In this document: in pieces, positions 8,604-15,510 of the stretch
Layout of the letters: each line of letters starts with the position of its first letter
Position numbering within the stretch: position 1 is the stretch's first letter
Assembly: GCA_947169685.1 (NCBI GenBank)
Contig: CAMVQS010000001.1
Location: 62,001-126,000, forward strand
DNA length: 64,000 nt
Direction: 5' to 3'
Origin: an uncultured Prevotella sp.
Lineage (GTDB): Bacteria > Bacteroidota > Bacteroidia > Bacteroidales > Bacteroidaceae
Notes under the pieces: generated by a model
Database searches by the model: none
What the model saw: only the letters and a program-made list of their open reading frames with translations
Told to the model about the DNA's origin: nothing
Translations under genes and position numbers: made by a program

Positions 8604-9899
8604 ATGATGTATATACACGAAAGAGACAATTGGACAGACTTCCGTTGGGATGCCTCGCAGGTTTCACTTCTTCTGGAAGTCGTATTCCGTAAGCAAGGAC
8701 TGCTTTATGGAAGGTTGGGGTCGCTTGGTTTTGACAGTAAACTCAGGGCAATGGCAGAGAACCTGACTCACGACGTAGTGTATTCTTCGGAGATAGAGGG
8801 AATCAAGTTGAACGTGGACCAGGTACGATCTTCCATTGCCAGAAGACTTGGGATAGAGAACGTGAAATATACAGCCCCGTCGCACTATGTTGACTCAGTG
8901 GTGGGCGTAATGCTTGATGCAGTACAGCACTATGTCCAGCCTCTCAGTAAAGAGAAACTATGTGGCTGGCAGGCCGCTTTCTTTCCAACAGGCTTTAGCG
9001 AAGGAAGCCAGATAGAGATAGGCAAATACCGCACCAACGAGGAGCATATTGTCAGTGGAATGTTCGGACGTGAGAAAATCCATTATATTGCGCCATCTCC
9101 TGACCGTGTAGAAGAGGAGATGCAAAAGTTCCTCACTTGGTTCGATGGTGAAGAGTCTGTAAACAGCGTCATTCGTTCTGCCATCGCTCATTTCTGGTTT
9201 GTGAGCATTCATCCCTTTGAGGATGGCAATGGCCGGTTGGCTCGCATCCTGTCCGACATGCTTTTGGCTCGGGGAGAGAAGAGTGAGTTCCGTTTCTACA
9301 ATGTCTCGTCTCAGATAAACAAGGATAAGAATCACTATTATGACATTTTGGAGCGAATGCAGCATGGTGATGGTGATATCACAGAGTGGCTGATATGGTA
9401 TTTGCAGAAATTAGTTGATGCACTCGACGAGGCAGAAACCATTGTCACCACAATCCTGAACAAAAGTTTCTTCTGGCAGAAGGCAACATCTGTACCAATG
9501 ACAGAGCGGCAGACACAGATGTTGAACCTCTTCCTTGACGGCTATGAGGCAAAGATAACATCCAAGACGTGGGCTTCGCTGGCAAAATGTTCGAAGGACA
9601 CAGCCATACGTGACATACAGGACCTTGTAGATAAGAACATCTTGATAGAGGATATCCCTGGAGCAAAGCGTCCCAGTTACTCTATCGTGTACGATGCAGA
9701 AGACCTGTCGCAATTCTTCACAGATGTAAACATTGCTGAGGAGAACGGCATTCCGTATCTCAAAGCCATGTACAAGGGACGAAAGCCTGTAAGTGAAAGA
9801 ATACTGAAGTTTGATGCTGAACGTTACCTGAAAGGAGATCTTCCTCTCTCCAATCTGCTCAATAAGTACTGTTCATATGTAGCTAACTCCAATCCATGA
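8604..9899 (+). CDS. Fic domain protein (DUF4172 type) with C-terminal winged-helix region
   Basis: A 431-residue cytoplasmic protein. Near residues 61-66 it has SSEIEG, the inhibitory-helix motif (S/T)xxxE(G/N), placing the autoinhibitory helix N-terminal to the Fic core (class II). The Fic active loop HPFEDGNGR begins at His203. Fic enzymes transfer AMP or related groups to protein hydroxyls; the target is unknown. Residues from about 290 look like a winged helix-turn-helix (TERQTQMLNLFLDGYE and onwards), as in many stand-alone Fic proteins. The upstream GTCGCA repeats would fit autoregulation (inference). It stands alone with its own promoter next to a repeat-rich gap, which marks an accessory region. 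All catalytic residues look intact. Confidence 0.85.
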   Translation: MMYIHERDNWTDFRWDASQVSLLLEVVFRKQGLLYGRLGSLGFDSKLRAMAENLTHDVVYSSEIEGIKLNVDQVRSSIARRLGIENVKYTAPSHYVDSVVGVMLDAVQHYVQPLSKEKLCGWQAAFFPTGFSEGSQIEIGKYRTNEEHIVSGMFGREKIHYIAPSPDRVEEEMQKFLTWFDGEESVNSVIRSAIAHFWFVSIHPFEDGNGRLARILSDMLLARGEKSEFRFYNVSSQINKDKNHYYDILERMQHGDGDITEWLIWYLQKLVDALDEAETIVTTILNKSFFWQKATSVPMTERQTQMLNLFLDGYEAKITSKTWASLAKCSKDTAIRDIQDLVDKNILIEDIPGAKRPSYSIVYDAEDLSQFFTDVNIAEENGIPYLKAMYKGRKPVSERILKFDAERYLKGDLPLSNLLNKYCSYVANSNP

Positions 9900-9982
9900 T
9901 TCCGTTCAAGGAGATCACGGAGACGGTTCTTTGATCCGTTCTATGTAGAAGGTAACATAACTCCCCCACCATTCTGAAGTAA

Positions 9983-10041
9983 CTAACTATAGGTTTAGGG
10001 GTTGTAAACTATATGTTTATCCCTCATTAAGTATATGTTTA
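9983..10041. repeat. 22-bp-period array 1: three TAAAC-TATAT-GTTTA-type units
   Basis: Three 15-bp near-palindromic units (9983-9997, 10005-10019, 10027-10041) resemble TAAACTATATGTTTA and are separated by 7-bp unrelated spacers (ggggttg, tccctca). The period is exactly 22 bp. The region is non-coding between fic and the ATPase gene. Confidence 0.7.
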
Positions 10042-10045
10042 TTAA

Positions 10046-10137
10046 TGACAGATGACGGATGATATAATTAAGAATACGCGTACGTGCGCGCGTACGCGTA
10101 CTCTCCCTGAAAAACATCTGTCATCCGTCATCCGTCA
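10046..10137. repeat. Nested inverted-repeat element A (heptamer arms, CGTACG core)
   Basis: A 17-bp arm (10046-10062) is matched by its inverted copy with one mismatch (10121-10137). The arms are built of 7-bp steps (ATCCGTC, ATCCGTC, ATCTGTC). The loop holds a second palindrome with perfect 10-bp arms, TACGCGTACG (10075-10084) and CGTACGCGTA (10091-10100), around TGCGCG. No ORF runs through it. Confidence 0.75.
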
Positions 10138-10152
10138 CTTTTCATCGTTTTC

Positions 10153-10233
10153 TTACTCGCCATGTAACGTGCCTTTACTCGGTATGTAAGCAGTCGTTAC
10201 TCGCCATGTAAAGGTCCTTTATTCGGTATGTAT
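10153..10233. repeat. 22-bp-period array 2: four TTAC-N7-GTAA units
   Basis: Units TTACTCGCCATGTAA (10153), TTACTCGGTATGTAA (10175), TTACTCGCCATGTAA (10197) and TTATTCGGTATGTAT (10219) start exactly 22 bp apart with 7-bp spacers. The same motif and period recur at 61525-61605. Confidence 0.8.
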
Positions 10234-10246
10234 TTTTTTTCTATTT

Positions 10247-10355
10247 GGACAGTATGGACAGTAGGACAGTATAATGTATAAATATTTCACGCGTACGTGT
10301 GCGTACGTACGCATGGGACTTTTAGGAATTTTACTGTCCTACTGTCCTACTGTCC
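10247..10355. repeat. Nested inverted-repeat element B (octamer arms, CGTACG core)
   Basis: Three GGACAGTA copies (10247-10271, one extra T between the first two) face three TACTGTCC copies (10332-10355), an inverted repeat of 24 matching positions. The loop contains GCGTACG (10291) and CGTACGC (10306) as an inner palindrome. The design matches element A although the arm sequence differs. Confidence 0.75.
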
Positions 10356-10540
10356 TTGGGATGATGCAAAGATACAAAATTTTTAGCCCGATTCCAAATT
10401 TTTCGGCAATTATTTTTCATTTTTCCTGAAAATATTATTCTTTTTTCGTTTTAGCGAGATGGGCTGTCTGTAGTTTTACGAAGTGGCAAAAAGAAGACAA
10501 TAGATTACACAATAATATGATGAAAAATGTCTGATGGTGA

Positions 10541-11668
10541 TTAAGCCAGTCGCCTAAGCCACATGCCGAAGAAACGGTCATAGACGACATAGCCGTCATG
10601 GTATTGGTAGATAAACTGACTTTCAGAGAGATTGGCCAACGCCATCTTAACACTGCTGAGTGCAGGTAGCCGGTATTTGCTGATGAAAGACTGCGACATT
10701 GGAGACTTGACATGCTGCTCATGGGCAATGGCCAGAATCAAGGCTGCCTGATTATTTGTTAAAGACGAATAGTAATTCTCGAATGCAACTTCTTCCTCAT
10801 CAATCAGTTCTCTGACAGCCTGGTCAACATCGATATCGGCGATTTCACCTGTCTGGTTGCTGTATATGCGATTCAATATCGCCTGAACGTACCAAGTCTG
10901 TCCGTCAACCCTATCATACAGATAGTGGAAAACAGATTCAGGCAACAGCTGTCCCCGTTTTTGGAACATGGCGTTAGAGAACCTGTAATACACCTCTTCG
11001 TCGATTTCCTTGATGTTGACAATCTGGGCGCCTTGATAGAATGGGCGTTCAGGGGATAGGAACATGTCTGACATCATGTGTTGCTTGCTGCCAGCAAAGA
11101 TGAAATACACATTTGGCACAAACTGGATGAACGAGCGTAACAGTGCCTCGGTGTCTGTATCAGGGTATTTTGTTATCTGCTGAAATTCGTCGATGGCAAT
11201 ATAACAACGCTTCTTCGATTCTTTGAGATATTCGAAGATGCGTTTCAAGGACTGTTCTTTCTGACTCTTCACAATGTCAAGTGAGAATGTCGGCATACCA
11301 GTGTTTGCATCAAAAGTCATCGTGGGACGGAAGGCACTGAAAAAATCCTGTACCTTGTGCAAAGCCGTCTGGGAAGGTGTATCAAGCCTGCCAAGCACAT
11401 TCCTGGCCATCAACTGTATGAACTGTTCAAGTGTCTTCGTAGCCAGAATATCAAAATAGATACAGCAGATGTCAGGCTGTTGTTCCTTAATATTGGCAAA
11501 CACGTGGTGTATTAGTCCCGTCTTGCCTATTCTTCTGGGAGCAATGAGTGTGATGTTTCGCTCATTGCTCAAGCCTTTTATGATTCTTTCTGTTTCATTT
11601 GCTCTGTCGCAGAAGTATGGTGCACCTTTGTATCCATACACTACAAATGGGTTGTTCAGTTCCTTCAT
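10541..11668 (-). CDS. AAA-type ATP-binding protein
   Basis: A 375-residue cytoplasmic P-loop ATPase. APRRIGKTG (residues 43-51) is the Walker A motif, and CYIAIDEFQQI near residue 155 is Walker B. The C-terminal third looks like a winged-helix domain. This matches the archaeal-type ATPase/STAND-like family that is abundant and multicopy in Bacteroidales; its function is not established. The ORF track starts at a TTG at 11698; I use the ATG at 11668, which gives MKELNNPFVVYGYKG, the usual start of this family. It stands alone, facing the repeat-rich gap downstream. No defence partner genes are seen beside it. Confidence 0.75.
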   Translation of the reverse strand: MKELNNPFVVYGYKGAPYFCDRANETERIIKGLSNERNITLIAPRRIGKTGLIHHVFANIKEQQPDICCIYFDILATKTLEQFIQLMARNVLGRLDTPSQTALHKVQDFFSAFRPTMTFDANTGMPTFSLDIVKSQKEQSLKRIFEYLKESKKRCYIAIDEFQQITKYPDTDTEALLRSFIQFVPNVYFIFAGSKQHMMSDMFLSPERPFYQGAQIVNIKEIDEEVYYRFSNAMFQKRGQLLPESVFHYLYDRVDGQTWYVQAILNRIYSNQTGEIADIDVDQAVRELIDEEEVAFENYYSSLTNNQAALILAIAHEQHVKSPMSQSFISKYRLPALSSVKMALANLSESQFIYQYHDGYVVYDRFFGMWLRRLA

Positions 11669-11750
11669 ATTTAACGCTTCATATTTTATGCAGCGCAAAT
11701 TACGTCATTTATTCTGAAACCACCAAATATTTTGTGTTTTTTTTAGTAAA

Positions 11751-11871
11751 TATTTTGCATTTCGCTCAATTTGCACTACCCTTGACGCTTTGCGTCGAAG
11801 GTAGGATGCACCTCGGAAATGAAAATAAATTTAATTTTATTTTGCATTTCGCTCGGTTTTCACTACCTTTG
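11751..11871 (+). promoter_or_regulatory. Tandem promoter duplication upstream of the TPP riboswitch
   Basis: A 17-bp direct repeat, TATTTTGCATTTCGCTC, occurs at 11751-11767 and 11838-11854. In the second copy its TTTG is followed after 19 bp by TACCTTTG (11864-11871), a full promoter. In the first copy the equivalent -7 box is TACCCTTG, one base off consensus. Between the copies is a small GACGC/GCGTC hairpin. The downstream copy should drive the thiamine operon. Confidence 0.65.
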
Positions 11872-11892
11872 TCCCCCGATTTGCAAAATGCA

Positions 11893-11985
11893 TATCAAGG
11901 GGTGTTCGCTGTTGCGGGCTGAGATGATACCCTTCAGAACCTGATGCGGATAATGCCGACGTAGGAATGATAGTCGTAAATCAAG
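11893..11985 (+). promoter_or_regulatory. TPP riboswitch (THI element)
   Basis: The conserved thiamine pyrophosphate aptamer core is present: GGCTGAGATGATACCC, then GAACCTGATGCGGATAATGCC and GTAGGAA. AAGGG (P2) can pair with the CCCTT that follows GATA. Known TPP riboswitches turn off thiamine genes when TPP is high. This one lies directly upstream of a TonB-dependent receptor and a PnuC-type permease, which assigns both to thiamine uptake. Confidence 0.93.
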
Positions 11986-11992
11986 ATGTTCC

Positions 11993-12020
11993 CCTTTTTT
12001 AAATTCATTTATTAAAAAGG
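11993..12020 (+). promoter_or_regulatory. Putative riboswitch expression platform hairpin
   Basis: CCTTTTT (11993-11999) can pair with AAAAAGG (12014-12020), a stem ending 9 bases before the ATG at 12030. It would cover the ribosome docking region. The CCCCTT part could alternatively pair with AAGGGG of the aptamer. This suggests translational control, but it is inference from pairing alone. Confidence 0.45.
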
Positions 12021-12029
12021 TAAAAAAAA

Positions 12030-14435
12030 ATGATTGTGAGAAAGAAAAGTGTAATGCTGCTCTTGGTCCTTGGACTGGCAACTGGGGCAGATGCCCAGAC
12101 AGGAAGTCAGTATGATGACTCAATGCGTGTGGAGTATTTGCAGGATGTAGTAGTGAAAGCTGTCCGCGGACAGCGTAATGCGCCGTTTGCCACGTATAAC
12201 CTTCGCAAGAAGGACCTGCAGGAGTTCTCCAAGACAGGACGCGAACTGCCGATGTTGTTCGCCCAGACACCGGGTGTGCTGGCGTGGAGCGAGAACGGAT
12301 TAGGTACGGGTACCACTTATATGCGCATACGTGGTGCTGCCGGTTCACGCATCAACGTGACATTAGACGGCGTGCCCCTGAACTCACCCGAGGACCAGAC
12401 GGTGTTCTGGGCCAACATGAACTCCTACGGCTCGCTGCTCGGCTCGGTACAGATACAGCGCGGCGTGGGCTCATCGACCAACGGCGACGGCGCCTTCGGA
12501 GGAACCATTGCCCTGGGGACGGCACTGCCCCGCGAGACGTTTGGTGCAGAGGTGAACTTCTCCTACGGCTCGTACAACACCATGAACGTGGGCGGACAGT
12601 TCTCCAGCGGTGCCATACCCCTCGGCGTGGGACGCCTGATGATTGAGGGGGCCTACCACCAGACAACGACCGACGGATTCATCCACGGCACCCGCGGACG
12701 CTCCGGCAGCTACTACGGCGCCCTGACGTGGCTGAAGGACAAACTGCAGCTGAGCTACAAGAACATCGGCAACTTCGAGCGTACCGGACAGGCATGGAAC
12801 GGCGTGACGGCAGGCGACAACGACCTGAGCCTCATGGACGGCACCTACGGCGCAAAGACGGGCATCAAGACCTACAAGGACCTGTGGAACGTGGGACTGG
12901 GACGCTACAACACACTCTACGAGACGCTGACCTACGACGCTGACGGCAACTTTGCCAAGGATGCCGACGGCAACTACATCGCCGAGCGCTACCGGATGAG
13001 CGACGGCAGCTACTGGGACCGCACTACCGACAACTTCTGGCAGAACCACAACCTGCTGACCGCAACAGGACAGTGGGCTGAACACTGGACGGCAACCGCC
13101 ACGCTGCACTACACCTACGGCTACGGCTACTACGAGGAGTTCCGGCCGAACAACAAACTGTCGAAATACGGACTCTCCACCTTCACCGATGCCAGCGGCA
13201 AGACGGTGAAGCGCACCGACTTCGTGCGTAAGAAGGGACTGCGTCAGGACGTGGCAGGCATAGTGGGCAACGTCAACTACAAGGACGAGCTGTGGGACAT
13301 CATCGGCGGCCTGTCGGCACAGTATTTCTGGGGCGACCACTTCGGCTACCTTACCTATACGGCACGCCCCGAGCTGCGGGGAAAGGACGGCGGCTACATC
13401 CATAAATACTACGACTCCAAGGCCGAGAAGCTCGATGCCAGCGCCTTCATCAAGGCCCAGCTGCACCTCAGCAGGCAGTTCGACATCTTCGGCGACCTGC
13501 AGCTGCGCCAGGTAAACTACAAGACCGACGGCAAGAACGACAAGTTCTACGAGGAGGGCAGCGGCTACTTCAACCAGCTGCTCGACATCGACAAGCACTA
13601 CACGTTCTTCAATCCCAAGGCAGGATTCTCGTGGCAGCCCACTCCGCAGAACCGCATCTACGGCTCGGTAGCCATGAGTCATCGCGAACCCGAGCGCAAC
13701 AACTTCACCGACAACGGCTCCTACCCCGCACCTACGGCAGAGCGCCTGCTGGACTACGAACTGGGCTACACCTTCAACGGCGACTTCCTTCGCTTCGGCG
13801 CAAACTTCTACTACATGGACTACAAGGACCAGTTCGTGCAGACAGGCGCACAAAGCGACATCGGCGAGAACCTCACCACCAACATCCCCAAGTCGTACCG
13901 CATGGGCGTGGAACTGCAGCTCGGCATCGACGTCACACCCTGGCTCACGCTGGCTGCCAACACCGCCATCAGCCGTAACAAACTGAAGGACTTCGACGAG
14001 GTGGTCGAGGACTGGGACAACGGTTCGCAGACCATACACTACGACAATGCCACGCTGGCTTTCTCGCCATCCTACATCACCAATGCCTTCGCCAACTTCC
14101 ACTATCGGGGACTGCAGGCCACATGGCACACCGGACTGGTCAGCCGCCAGTATCTGGACAACACCGGCAACCGCGACCGCTCGCTGCCCTCCTACGACGT
14201 GTCGAACGTGAACCTGAGCTACACGCTGCCCTGTCAGCGCACGTTAGGACTGCGTGAGGCAGTGTTCTCGCTGTCGCTGAACAACATCTTCAACCGTCGC
14301 TACGCACAGAGCGGCTGGGTCTATTCCGCCATCTACGAGAGCGGCGGCCATCCCAACGACAACCGCTACTACCAGATAGGTTTCATCCCCATGGCAGGAT
14401 TCACCATTCAGGGAGGAATAACGGTGAGATTCTAA
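12030..14435 (+). CDS. TonB-dependent outer-membrane receptor, probable thiamine importer
   Basis: An 801-residue outer-membrane protein with signal peptide (LLLVLGLATGADAQ), a TonB-dependent plug (TPGVLAWSENGLGTGTTYMRIRG, quoted in part) and a beta-barrel ending in an aromatic-type terminus (GGITVRF). Control by a TPP riboswitch and the adjacent PnuC-like permease indicate uptake of thiamine or a precursor, as known for riboswitch-linked receptors of Bacteroides. There is no carboxypeptidase-regulatory-like N-terminal domain, so it is not SusC-type. The gene is strikingly GC-rich with a strong preference for C-ending codons, unlike its neighbours. This bias also generates a 552-codon antisense open frame that is not a gene. 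Confidence 0.88.
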   Translation: MIVRKKSVMLLLVLGLATGADAQTGSQYDDSMRVEYLQDVVVKAVRGQRNAPFATYNLRKKDLQEFSKTGRELPMLFAQTPGVLAWSENGLGTGTTYMRIRGAAGSRINVTLDGVPLNSPEDQTVFWANMNSYGSLLGSVQIQRGVGSSTNGDGAFGGTIALGTALPRETFGAEVNFSYGSYNTMNVGGQFSSGAIPLGVGRLMIEGAYHQTTTDGFIHGTRGRSGSYYGALTWLKDKLQLSYKNIGNFERTGQAWNGVTAGDNDLSLMDGTYGAKTGIKTYKDLWNVGLGRYNTLYETLTYDADGNFAKDADGNYIAERYRMSDGSYWDRTTDNFWQNHNLLTATGQWAEHWTATATLHYTYGYGYYEEFRPNNKLSKYGLSTFTDASGKTVKRTDFVRKKGLRQDVAGIVGNVNYKDELWDIIGGLSAQYFWGDHFGYLTYTARPELRGKDGGYIHKYYDSKAEKLDASAFIKAQLHLSRQFDIFGDLQLRQVNYKTDGKNDKFYEEGSGYFNQLLDIDKHYTFFNPKAGFSWQPTPQNRIYGSVAMSHREPERNNFTDNGSYPAPTAERLLDYELGYTFNGDFLRFGANFYYMDYKDQFVQTGAQSDIGENLTTNIPKSYRMGVELQLGIDVTPWLTLAANTAISRNKLKDFDEVVEDWDNGSQTIHYDNATLAFSPSYITNAFANFHYRGLQATWHTGLVSRQYLDNTGNRDRSLPSYDVSNVNLSYTLPCQRTLGLREAVFSLSLNNIFNRRYAQSGWVYSAIYESGGHPNDNRYYQIGFIPMAGFTIQGGITVRF

Positions 14436-14441
14436 GAAGAT

Positions 14442-15020
14442 ATGAGTTTTAATCTACTTGACATCGTGACCACTGTACTCGGGCTGGCTTACATCCTGCT
14501 CGAGTACAGGGCTTCGGTGTGGATGTGGGTGGTGGGCTTCATCATGCAGGCCCTCGGCATCGTGCTTTACTATGACAAAGGCCTGTACGCCGACTGCGCT
14601 ATGGAGTTCTACTATCTGGCAATGACCATATACGGCTTCTGGAGATGGATAAGAAAGCCCTTGACTCTCGACTCTAAACCTTCAGCTCTCGCTATTACCT
14701 CTTTCCCTCGTCGCCTCATTCTTCCTTGGCTCATAGGGACTGTTGCCTTGTGGATGCTCATCTATTGGCTGCTTACGACATTCACCGATTCTACCGTTCC
14801 GTTGGCAGACAGTTTTACCACTGCCCTCAGCCTACTTGGTATCTGGGCGCTCGCCCACAAGTATCTGGAGCAGTGGTTTATCTGGATTGCCGTCGATGTG
14901 GTGACCTGTGTGCTCTATGCCTATAAAGGGCTACCTTTCAAATCATCCCTCTATGCTCTTTACGTCATCATCGCTGTCTTTGGCTACTTCCGCTGGCGAC
15001 GACAGATGAGTAAAGGATAG
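14442..15020 (+). CDS. pnuT: PnuC-family permease, probable thiamine transporter PnuT
   Basis: A 192-residue inner-membrane protein with about seven hydrophobic segments and the PnuC-family pattern (ILLEYRASVWMWVVGF near the start, WFIWIAVDVV and LYAYKGLPF near the end). PnuC proteins carry vitamin-like substrates across the inner membrane. Here the TPP riboswitch and the outer-membrane receptor 6 bp upstream point to thiamine, hence PnuT. Residues about 74-85, in a cytoplasmic loop, come from a 7-bp-period repeat (14661-14695) that looks like a tolerated insertion. The thiamine pyrophosphokinase gene often found next is absent. Confidence 0.82.
   Translation: MSFNLLDIVTTVLGLAYILLEYRASVWMWVVGFIMQALGIVLYYDKGLYADCAMEFYYLAMTIYGFWRWIRKPLTLDSKPSALAITSFPRRLILPWLIGTVALWMLIYWLLTTFTDSTVPLADSFTTALSLLGIWALAHKYLEQWFIWIAVDVVTCVLYAYKGLPFKSSLYALYVIIAVFGYFRWRRQMSKG
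14661..14695. repeat. Heptamer array inside pnuT
   Basis: Five 7-bp steps, TTGACTC, TCGACTC, TAAACCT, TCAGCTC and TCGCTAT, lie in the coding sequence for a loop of the permease and read through in frame. They resemble the heptamer arrays in nearby intergenic regions. Confidence 0.5.
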
Positions 15021-15033
15021 AAGACTTCACTGG

Positions 15034-15507
15034 TTACAATTGAATGCTCTCTATGCGGAGCTTCATCATGCCAGCAGGCACTCGAACCTCAACGACGTCG
15101 CCTGCTTTCTTGTTCAACAATGCCTGACCAATAGGCGATTTGATGGATATTTTTCCTTCACGGAGATTGGCTTCGTGTGGGTTGACGATGGTATAGGTCA
15201 TGTGCATGTTGTTGTTTAGATTGGTCATCTCCACCTTACTGAGCAAACCGACGCTGTCGCTGTCGAGTCGTGATGTGTCAATGACACGAGCAAACTCCAA
15301 TACTCGCTGCTTGAAACGTATGCGGCTTAGCAGCTTCGCCTGTTCACGCTTGGCAGCATGGTACTCGAAATTCTCGCTGAGGTCGCCCTTGTCGCGAGCC
15401 TCAGCAATAGCCTCTCTTACCTGAGGAAGTTCCACGCTCTCCAACTGATGGAGTTCGGCTACAAGCTTGTCGTAGCCTTCCTGAGACATATATTCAATAT
15501 TTGCCAT
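15034..15507 (-). CDS. greA: Transcription elongation factor GreA
   Basis: A 157-residue cytoplasmic protein. The N-terminal coiled coil has the GreA acidic tip context (EARDKGDLSENFEYHAAKREQ, shortened), and the C-terminal FKBP-like domain contains SPIGQALLNKKAGD. GreA stimulates transcript cleavage by stalled RNA polymerase. Length and motifs match the family. It starts 3 bp after the stop of the upstream carboxylesterase gene, so the two are probably cotranscribed, an odd pairing. It is convergent with pnuT, 13 bp apart. Confidence 0.92.
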   Translation of the reverse strand: MANIEYMSQEGYDKLVAELHQLESVELPQVREAIAEARDKGDLSENFEYHAAKREQAKLLSRIRFKQRVLEFARVIDTSRLDSDSVGLLSKVEMTNLNNNMHMTYTIVNPHEANLREGKISIKSPIGQALLNKKAGDVVEVRVPAGMMKLRIESIQL

Positions 15508-15510
15508 TTC

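Noticed and set aside
10153-10233. CRISPR array
   Set aside because: The units are 15 bp with 7-bp spacers, far shorter than CRISPR repeats and spacers. Units vary and no cas genes are present.
8604-11668. Fic protein plus AAA ATPase as a defence system
   Set aside because: The genes face each other across a 640-bp gap, have separate control, and both belong to families that commonly occur alone. No nuclease or other effector is adjacent.
12471-14129. A 552-codon open frame on the minus strand
   Set aside because: It lies wholly antisense to the TonB-dependent receptor. Its composition (Val, Glu, Leu-rich) mirrors the C-rich third codon positions of the real gene, and it has no recognisable domain or ribosome-binding context.
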